Below are positions 6,926 to 12,397 of a DNA stretch of 12,397 nucleotides, in pieces. Source of the DNA: CAZUQA01 sp964622375 (GTDB lineage Bacteria > Bacillota_I > Bacilli_A > Erysipelotrichales > Erysipelotrichaceae); the NCBI GenBank assembly GCA_964622375.1, contig CAZUQA010000011.1:1-12397 (forward strand), in the 5' to 3' direction. How positions within the stretch are numbered: position 1 is the first letter of the stretch; each line of letters starts with the position of its first letter. Under the pieces are notes generated by a model, which was not told the origin of the DNA, searched no databases, and saw only the letters and a program-made list of their open reading frames with translations. Made by a program: the position numbers and the translations under genes.

Positions 6926-8134
6926 TTATTTGTTCAAGCCTAAATGATTGGTAATGCTGTCCAAGGGATAGGGATTGGTTGATTGCGCGGGACAGAAAAC
7001 CACATAATCAATATCATATTTAAGCACATAATCCATAATGCTTTGACCACTGGTGTTATGGCGATAATCCAAAGAAACCATGGTGTTGAACCAGGGAACA
7101 CTTAAACTCTCTAAAACATTAAGAAACGATGAGCCGACAAAAAGGATGTTAGGTAAACCGTCTCTGCCGGTGGTGATGATGGTTTCGCCAAAATCACCGC
7201 CCATAAAAGCCGCCGCATAGTTATAATCACCATCACCCCAGACGGCATAAGCGGAAGCTTTACCATTATCTTGGCGGATATAGGAAAAATCCAGGTTTTT
7301 TGGTTTGATAAACAATTCTTCCGGCCCGACTATTATTTTTTGGCCGATTTGGCGATTGAAAGATCCGTTGACGATAACCGCAGTAATGTTGTAATAGTCT
7401 TCCAGTTCAGCAACGACAAATTCCGGATGATCTTCCTGAACAATTTTTACAATCTCCCGAAACAATAAATCAGCCCCCCGAATATTCAAATGATGGTCGG
7501 TAATAAAGAAGTAATCGCCACCCTTAAGCACGGCTTGAGCGTCAATTAAACGAACTGCCGGATCCAAGTTTTCTTGTAAGACCGCCATTTGTTGTGCATA
7601 AATCTCAGCGCTGGAAATATAGGAGCTCGGCAGATATTGTCTCATGACCGCATCTTTGCGCGGCAAGCTCAATAGGATAAACTTTACCCCCAAATCATTT
7701 ATCGGCTGAGCAACGCTGTTTATCTCTTTGACCTTCTGAGTTAATATGTCGTAATAATCATCAGCTACCTGCAATATCGCGGCAAATAATTGATCGTTTT
7801 TACCCTCAACGACATCACCACTATACCGCTGAAACTGAAAAAGAAAATACAACTTCACCAAACTATTGCGGAATGGTATTTGGTCAGAAAAAGCTGCACT
7901 AATTTGATCGCGGTATTCCGCTTTAAATAAGCTACCACTGTTAAGTTGCGGGAACTGGCTTAAAGTACGCCCTTCCAACCAGCTTATTTCTTTCTTGTTG
8001 GTCAGCGTCTTAAGGCCGAAGGCGGAGATTAACGCGAAGAACACTATGACGAAAATTATTTTTACTTTTTTCATAATTTCTTTTTGCTTCTCTTCATTTG
8101 TAACTTTGTTGTTTTTCATAATTTTAACCATCAT
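6926..8134 (-). CDS. DHHW/AlgX-like SGNH-fold protein, partner of the O-acetyltransferase
   Basis: 402 residues from the chosen ATG: a short charged N-terminus, one membrane anchor (about 25-42) and an external SGNH-hydrolase-like domain of the DHHW/AlgX-AlgJ kind. The family DHHW block reads TDHHLN here (212-217), so the usual Trp is Leu. The likely catalytic residues are Asp213 and His215, with Ser336 in VGSSFLN; the GGDFGE and SLDYRHN blocks also fit. Such proteins take part in O-acetylating secreted or wall polysaccharides, working with an MBOAT protein like the one just upstream. The frame stays open back to 8251 inside the MBOAT gene. The ATG at 8134 is preferred because it comes 8 bp after the MBOAT stop, with a weak AAGAG site. 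ATGs at 8119 or 8074 are alternatives. Function is inferred from family and context. Confidence 0.8.
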   Translation of the reverse strand: MMVKIMKNNKVTNEEKQKEIMKKVKIIFVIVFFALISAFGLKTLTNKKEISWLEGRTLSQFPQLNSGSLFKAEYRDQISAAFSDQIPFRNSLVKLYFLFQFQRYSGDVVEGKNDQLFAAILQVADDYYDILTQKVKEINSVAQPINDLGVKFILLSLPRKDAVMRQYLPSSYISSAEIYAQQMAVLQENLDPAVRLIDAQAVLKGGDYFFITDHHLNIRGADLLFREIVKIVQEDHPEFVVAELEDYYNITAVIVNGSFNRQIGQKIIVGPEELFIKPKNLDFSYIRQDNGKASAYAVWGDGDYNYAAAFMGGDFGETIITTGRDGLPNILFVGSSFLNVLESLSVPWFNTMVSLDYRHNTSGQSIMDYVLKYDIDYVVFCPAQSTNPYPLDSITNHLGLNK

Positions 8135-8142
8135 TTTAGCTC

Positions 8143-9498
8143 TTAAAAACGGAAATAAATAAAAGCATTGTAAGTTGAACGCGTCATAAAAGCGACGGTG
8201 ACGACAAATAAAATGAGCAAACAGACATATTTCATAATCTGCAAAAAGCAATTATCCTTAACTTTTTCTAAAAACCAGGGATAGAAAGGTGTCGACAACA
8301 GCAGACCGCCCAACAGATAAGGATAATAAGATTGAAGATAGATAATCACCCAATCAAAGCTCTTAAAGGTCGGTACAAACATCACTTTTAAATAAGCCAT
8401 ACAGCCGCTGATGCTGCCACTGCGGAATATTACCCAACTGATTATGACCACAAAAAGAGTGTACAAGTGGTTGATGATTGGAAGTTTATCAATTTTCAAC
8501 AAATATTTTTCCAACAATAAGAAAACTAAAAAGTACAAGCCCCAGAGTAAGAAACTAAAAGCCGCACCATGCCATAAACCGGTGAGAAACCAGACGATGG
8601 TTAAGTTTAGTATTTGCCGGCGGCGTTTACCACCCAGCGGAATATAAACATAATCCCGAAACCACATAGAGAGCGAGATATGCCAACGGCGCCAAAAATC
8701 AGTAATCGACTTGGCGATATAAGGATAATTAAAGTTTTCTAAATAGTTAAAACCAAAAATTTTAGCCAGACCGATTGCCATATCCGAGTAAGCGGAAAAG
8801 TCAAAGTAAATTTGTAAAGTGTAAGCGACAGCTCCTAACCAGGCAATATCGGTTGTCAGGCTACTGAGATCAAAGATGATGTCAGCTAACTGTCCCAAAT
8901 GATTAGCCAGTATCATTTTCTTCGCTAAGCCGTAGATAAAGCGTTCCAAGCCGGCAGCCACCGTAGCAAAACTCGTTTCCCGTTCGCTTAATTCATAACT
9001 TAAATCGCGATAGCGGACAATCGGTCCTGCCATCAATTGGGGAAACAGACAGACATAAAGCAGAAGTTTGAAAAAATCCTTTTCAACTTCAACTTCTTTA
9101 CGATAAACATCGAAGAGATAACTCAGTATTTGAAAAGTGTAGAAAGAAATCCCCACAGGCAATAAAACATTGATGACCGCAATCCGCCCTTGGAAAACAT
9201 CATTGATGATCGTTATAAGAAAATTAAAGTACTTAAAGTAGATAAGGGGCAACAGATTCCCACTGACAGCGAGAATTAAAATAAGGCGCTTTTCGTATTT
9301 GGCAATAGCTATTGCCGCCCAATAATTGCCGATAACAGTGACCAGCAACAACAAAGCATAAAGCGGGCTACTCCAAAAATAAAAAAACAAACTAAAAATT
9401 AAAAGCACATAGTTCTTCATTTTCTTTGGGCTAATAAAATAACAGAGTACCAAAAGCGGTAGAAAGCCAAATACAAAAATAAAACTGCTGAAAATCAT
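8143..9498 (-). CDS. MBOAT family O-acetyltransferase (AlgI/PatA/DltB-like)
   Basis: 451-residue polytopic membrane protein of the MBOAT family, which passes acyl (usually acetyl) groups across the membrane to a cell-surface polymer. It starts with the family's MIFSSFIFVFGFLPL helix. The conserved blocks are LPVGISFYTFQ (113-123), PQLMAGPIVRYRD (153-165), IYFDFSAYSDMAIGL (230-244), FWRRWHISLSMWFRDYVYIPLGG (268-290, with His273) and TGLWHGA (306-312), whose His310 is the expected active-site residue. The end, YNAFIYFRF, is also typical of AlgI-type members. A clear ribosome site AAAGGTGA precedes the ATG. The next gene encodes the AlgX/DHHW-like partner, which favours polysaccharide acetylation over D-alanylation of teichoic acids; no dltA or dltC is seen. 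The polymer is not known. Confidence 0.92.
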   Translation of the reverse strand: MIFSSFIFVFGFLPLLVLCYFISPKKMKNYVLLIFSLFFYFWSSPLYALLLLVTVIGNYWAAIAIAKYEKRLILILAVSGNLLPLIYFKYFNFLITIINDVFQGRIAVINVLLPVGISFYTFQILSYLFDVYRKEVEVEKDFFKLLLYVCLFPQLMAGPIVRYRDLSYELSERETSFATVAAGLERFIYGLAKKMILANHLGQLADIIFDLSSLTTDIAWLGAVAYTLQIYFDFSAYSDMAIGLAKIFGFNYLENFNYPYIAKSITDFWRRWHISLSMWFRDYVYIPLGGKRRRQILNLTIVWFLTGLWHGAAFSFLLWGLYFLVFLLLEKYLLKIDKLPIINHLYTLFVVIISWVIFRSGSISGCMAYLKVMFVPTFKSFDWVIIYLQSYYPYLLGGLLLSTPFYPWFLEKVKDNCFLQIMKYVCLLILFVVTVAFMTRSTYNAFIYFRF

Positions 9499-9502
9499 TC
9501 TC

Positions 9503-9510
9503 TCACCTTT
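9503..9510 (-). promoter_or_regulatory. Ribosome-binding site of the MBOAT gene
   Basis: AAAGGTGA is well placed ahead of the ATG at 9498, in the 46-bp gap after the glycosidase gene. The same gap holds a small inverted repeat, ACGCA-CT-TGCGT (9521-9532), with no U-run, so no terminator is called. Confidence 0.65.
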
Positions 9511-9544
9511 TTCTATTACTACGCACTTGCGTTATTGGCTGCGC

Positions 9545-10630
9545 TTACTTAAAAATCCACCCGTTAGGAATATACCTTTCCATAACCCCATAACCACAGG
9601 AACCGGCACCACAGGGGCGATTAACCAATTGGCCTTCGACGATCAAGGTTGTTGAACCCCCACCATCTAAATTGGCGGCATTCACTGCCCCATAACGCAG
9701 AAAAATCTGAGTTAAGTCGTTGAAATTCGCACCGACTCCGTTTTTCGAGGAACGGCCATCAATAATCAGAAACAGAACAATACCATCTTTTCTTTGACCG
9801 ATGGCGGCCCGAGGATTCATGCCCCCGGCTTTCCCTGAAGTTTCTGAGGCTTTGCCGTTTACTATCAGCGTTGGCCCGAAAGTCACAGCGTCGCGAAAAT
9901 TATATTTCGTGATATTTTCCTGAGTATCCTTACATAGCACTAATTTGTCATCGTGAGTAAAGCCGATTATGCCGATAGCAAAATCGGTATATTTCATATT
10001 TTTACCGATGGAAACTACTTTCCCGTCTTGAATTGTCGTCCCGTGCGGAATCAGTTTACCCCCACTACGGGAGTAGGCTGAAGCATTGATGAATACCGTA
10101 GCATCATACTGCTTGGCAATATCGGAACCAACATTGCCGCCGTTATTAATCCGGTTGGCCGTAGCTAAAGATACTCGCGAGGGATCATAGATTACGATCA
10201 ACCAGCCATTGGCGCGGTTTTCTGAGATCTCAATAATTTTATATTCCTGATTATCAAAGTCCCTTTCTAAAATCTGTTGTTCGTAGATGGAAGAATAGTT
10301 GCCATCACTTTGCCAGTTACCAATTTCAATATTCCCGATATCGGTATCCTCATCCACTGACTTAATGGCATTGTTTTTCAAAACCAACATTATTCCTTCT
10401 TCGGTAAAGAAAGTGCGGGCAAAATAACGATGTTGCCCGGTCCACATCGAAGAGGTGACAAACCAATCACGAAAGAAGCTAAAAGGACCGTACATTAAGA
10501 CAAAGCTGACCACCGCACAAAAATCAATGACCAACAACAGATAAGTTGTCCAGCGAATCTTGTAAGAAGACTGTAGCTCTTTACTCTTTTTATTTCTTTT
10601 CTCTGGTTTAAGCCGTTTATTTTTTTTCAC
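9545..10630 (-). CDS. Membrane-anchored phosphodiester glycosidase family protein (NAGPA domain)
   Basis: 361 residues from a GTG start: a very basic cytosolic tail, one membrane segment (about 28-48), a spacer, and a C-terminal NAGPA-type domain (about 130-355) facing outward. Domain landmarks are ATVFINASAYS, the NPRAAIGQ block (272-279), DGR (291-293) and NLDGGGST (320-327). The namesake mammalian enzyme removes GlcNAc from a sugar-1-phosphodiester; bacterial members are often annotated as exopolysaccharide proteins. Here it could trim or cut a sugar-phosphate-linked surface polymer. A TTG at 10654 in the same frame would lengthen it by eight residues. The GTG is preferred since GGAGAG precedes it and it follows the upstream stop codon by one base. 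A cysteine pair near the C-terminus (PCGAGSCG) could form a disulfide. The domain is firm; the substrate is unknown. Confidence 0.85.
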   Translation of the reverse strand: MKKNKRLKPEKRNKKSKELQSSYKIRWTTYLLLVIDFCAVVSFVLMYGPFSFFRDWFVTSSMWTGQHRYFARTFFTEEGIMLVLKNNAIKSVDEDTDIGNIEIGNWQSDGNYSSIYEQQILERDFDNQEYKIIEISENRANGWLIVIYDPSRVSLATANRINNGGNVGSDIAKQYDATVFINASAYSRSGGKLIPHGTTIQDGKVVSIGKNMKYTDFAIGIIGFTHDDKLVLCKDTQENITKYNFRDAVTFGPTLIVNGKASETSGKAGGMNPRAAIGQRKDGIVLFLIIDGRSSKNGVGANFNDLTQIFLRYGAVNAANLDGGGSTTLIVEGQLVNRPCGAGSCGYGVMERYIPNGWIFK

Positions 10631-10631
10631 A

Positions 10632-11993
10632 TTACTCTCCGTTTGACCCGCCAATCAAGTAAGGGAAAACTTTCGTGCCCTGACCTTCCTCAATCTTGGT
10701 ATCCGGATTTAGATACAAAGCCGGCCGGACTTTATGTTGGTTGCTGGGGATGTCCGCAAAGAAACCATACTTATCGCTGATGGTGTAAATGGTGTGTAGC
10801 TTAATCAAACTAAATTCGGGTGTCATGGTATAAGCCGAAGGCCAATCCAAGATATACAAATCCCCAATATTCAACAAGCCGACCTTAGCTTTTACGCTAT
10901 TTTCTTTGATCTTGCGATAATCATAGGCTGTATCAGTATTATAACTTCCGAAGTACCACAAACCCTCTACCACTAAGTCCTTAGCACTTAGAGATTTGTA
11001 AAACTCCGTATTTAGATAATAGGCTAAGCTCTGTTTGTCGCTGGGATTAAAACCGCTCTCTTTGGTAGCATAGCTGTAGGTTTTAGTATCCATGTAGCCA
11101 TCTGTCACTACTTTCACCCCCGTAGCGTTGATTTCTACTATCCGCCATAGACTGTCACTAAAGAGAATATAATCTCCCGGGTTGGCTGCGCTTAGAGTTT
11201 TAGGTTCGAGTTTTTCAATTACATAGGGTTTGTCCGCTGTACCTAGGCCTTCCAACAATATTTGGTTGCCTTTTATCACAATAGTGGGTTTGACGCCAAA
11301 AATCTTGGTAGCTGAATTTTCATAATTCAGACTACCCTCGGCTGACACAAACCAATAATTTTCTTTATCTGCTCTATTAGCCAGCCAATAGTTATAACCG
11401 TTGTTGAGAAAACTGTCTTTTCCCCCGGCATTGATATACTGCGTTACATCCAACAGACCGACACGGTAATTGGCATTACGTTGCGAACAAACATATTTCC
11501 CCGACTCCAATTTGCTTTGAGGAATATCATCGTCACAAAAGCGGTTTTTTAGTAAGGCTTCTTCATTAGCGATAACCGCCATAAAAACTCCTTCATCTTG
11601 GTCATTCAGCCACTGCATCACCGCATTCACTTCCGCCAAGCCATTGTAGTTCAAGGCAGTAATGGGAGTTTCTAAAGCTAGTGTTAAGTTCAGATCAGCA
11701 TCAATACTCAAAATCCGCCACAGTTGACTGGCATACAGCAAGTAGTTGTCTTTTACCGGGCCGATATAGTAATACTCAGCATCTTGGGTCATTACTAAAC
11801 CGGCTTCGTTGTTGCTTGAACCTTTAGCCGTACTTATCAGTTTGTCCGTCAAAGTATACTCTTTTTTACTTTTAAACAAGGTAATACCCCGATTATCGAG
11901 TACATAATAAACCCCGCGACCACCAAAAAAAAGTACACAACCGGTAATAAATAATATACTGATTATTCTAATAATTTTCTCTTTGACAAGCAC
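10632..11993 (-). CDS. Exported protein with two copies of a WR..RP (DUF6273-like) module
   Basis: 453 residues with an N-terminal membrane anchor or signal (about 7-25) and no enzyme motif that I recognise. The rest is an internal duplication. Module 1 (about 73-260) and module 2 (about 272-448) share three blocks in the same order: LLYASQLWRILSI and YILFSDSLWRIVEI; VGLLDV and VGLLNI; then VKPTIVI with GLGTADKPYVIE, and VRPALYL with GQGTKVFPYLIG. This pattern of a WR strand, a VGL block, an RP strand and a GxGT-PY tail recalls DUF6273-like surface proteins common in uncultured Bacillota; that match is from memory. Module 1 has a Cys pair (Cys153, Cys169). The GTG start follows the upstream stop by two bases, with GGAG at good spacing. 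It probably binds or scaffolds outside the cell; its function is unknown. Confidence 0.75.
   Translation of the reverse strand: MLVKEKIIRIISILFITGCVLFFGGRGVYYVLDNRGITLFKSKKEYTLTDKLISTAKGSSNNEAGLVMTQDAEYYYIGPVKDNYLLYASQLWRILSIDADLNLTLALETPITALNYNGLAEVNAVMQWLNDQDEGVFMAVIANEEALLKNRFCDDDIPQSKLESGKYVCSQRNANYRVGLLDVTQYINAGGKDSFLNNGYNYWLANRADKENYWFVSAEGSLNYENSATKIFGVKPTIVIKGNQILLEGLGTADKPYVIEKLEPKTLSAANPGDYILFSDSLWRIVEINATGVKVVTDGYMDTKTYSYATKESGFNPSDKQSLAYYLNTEFYKSLSAKDLVVEGLWYFGSYNTDTAYDYRKIKENSVKAKVGLLNIGDLYILDWPSAYTMTPEFSLIKLHTIYTISDKYGFFADIPSNQHKVRPALYLNPDTKIEEGQGTKVFPYLIGGSNGE
10635..10640 (-). promoter_or_regulatory. Ribosome-binding site that fixes the glycosidase start
   Basis: GGAGAG is formed by the last two sense codons of the upstream gene. 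It is followed by TAA, one base, and the GTG at 10630. This supports the GTG over the TTG at 10654. Confidence 0.6.
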
Positions 11994-11995
11994 TA

Positions 11996-12397
11996 CTACA
12001 CTCCAAAATCGTTTTGATAGCTTATTACGCTGGCACTTACTACCCCGTTGATGCCTTTTAGAACATCAACGATGCGCGCTGATTTGTCTTTAATCTCCAC
12101 TTCGTAAGTAAGTTCATTGAGTCCATTTACTACGGATTTAGTTTTCAGTTTATACTTAGTAAGCTTACCTATTTGTTGCACTAACATCGATTCAATATTG
12201 CCTTGGTAGCGTACCACTAACAGATATTGACCCCCGGTCTTATAGCCCAAGAGATAGCTGAAAAAATAAAGCAAACCCAAAGCCACCGAAGCAACTATGG
12301 CAACTAAATAAACCCCGGCTCCCGACATAATTCCGGCAACAATCGCCCAGAACATGAAAGCGGTGTCGACCGGCTCTTTAACCGCTGTTCTAAAGCG
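11996..12397 (-). CDS. DUF4956 family membrane protein (C-terminal part, cut by right edge)
   Basis: The frame is open from the right edge, giving 14 codons (beginning RFRTAVKEPVDTAF) before the first ATG at 12355. That ATG is therefore internal and the gene is incomplete at its 5' end. The 133 visible residues contain the RFRTA-DT-FWAI-GI-SGAG-YLVA pattern, two hydrophobic helices, and a C-terminal cytosolic alpha/beta domain (from about YLLVVRYQGN to the end) with the KLKTKS and ELTYEVEIKD blocks. This matches my memory of DUF4956 proteins, whose genes often neighbour VTC-type polyphosphate polymerases and CotH proteins in Bacillota. The biochemical role of DUF4956 is unknown. It sits 2 bp ahead of the duplicated-module gene and is the first visible gene of the envelope operon. 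Confidence 0.72.
   Translation of the reverse strand, partial: RFRTAVKEPVDTAFMFWAIVAGIMSGAGVYLVAIVASVALGLLYFFSYLLGYKTGGQYLLVVRYQGNIESMLVQQIGKLTKYKLKTKSVVNGLNELTYEVEIKDKSARIVDVLKGINGVVSASVISYQNDFGV
12001..12004 (-). promoter_or_regulatory. Ribosome-binding site of the duplicated-module gene
   Basis: GGAG lies in the last sense codons of the DUF4956 gene, seven bases before the GTG at 11993. The stop codon falls between the site and the start, so translation is probably coupled. Confidence 0.55.

Noticed and set aside
8135..8251. Longer DHHW-like protein starting inside the MBOAT gene.
   Set aside because: The added residues come from the reverse-frame overlap with conserved MBOAT codons and precede the membrane anchor without any family likeness; starts at 8134 or 8119 are better.
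9301..9316. Perfect 16-bp palindrome GGCAATAGCTATTGCC.
   Set aside because: It falls in the MBOAT coding region and follows from the alternating Ala-Ile codons (AIAIA) of a membrane helix. One such palindrome is not surprising in 12 kb.
12253..12355. Treating the ATG at 12355 as the true start of a 119-residue protein.
   Set aside because: The frame remains open to the window edge, and the 14 extra codons match the DUF4956 pattern, so the gene is cut by the edge rather than starting there.

Overview
The window looks like chromosomal DNA of a low-to-mid-GC member of the Bacillota (roughly 40-45% GC by eye, standard genetic code). Two things point there: a gmk-priA-rsmB-rlmN series that is a shortened form of the familiar Bacillota cluster, and an mnmL-mnmM (ytqA-ytqB) pair that is characteristic of Gram-positive bacteria. 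A clade near the Erysipelotrichia or uncultured Bacilli is possible but cannot be fixed from this sequence. Coding density is very high. No gap exceeds about 100 bp, and I see no rRNA, tRNA, CRISPR array or insertion sequence.

Layout. (1) Positions 1-4456, minus strand: a housekeeping run read gmk, priA, rsmB, rlmN (rlmN runs off the left edge). It links nucleotide metabolism, replication restart and rRNA methylation. The genes rpoZ, coaBC, def and fmt, usually found among these, are absent. (2) Positions 4457-4557: a divergent promoter region. (3) Positions 4558-6896, plus strand: mnmL and mnmM, which overlap and act in turn on the wobble uridine of tRNA, then a membrane-anchored metallophosphoesterase. 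(4) Positions 6926-12397, minus strand: five tightly packed genes for cell-envelope proteins. In reading order they are a DUF4956 membrane protein (cut by the right edge), an exported protein with two copies of a WR..RP module, a membrane-anchored phosphodiester glycosidase, an MBOAT O-acetyltransferase and a DHHW/AlgX-like SGNH protein. This is most simply read as the tail of a surface-polymer operon. The last two genes form an acetylation pair, the glycosidase points to a sugar-1-phosphate linkage, and DUF4956 proteins are often found with VTC polyphosphate polymerases. No glycosyltransferase or polymerase lies inside the window, so the polymer is unknown.

The most unusual signals are: the envelope operon with its duplicated-module protein; extended -10 promoters (TGnTAnnAT) lying only 6-9 nt ahead of the ATG of mnmL, the phosphoesterase gene and rlmN, which predicts leaderless or almost leaderless mRNAs in a genome that also uses clear Shine-Dalgarno sites; and a near-perfect 19-bp palindrome across the gmk stop codon just ahead of priA.
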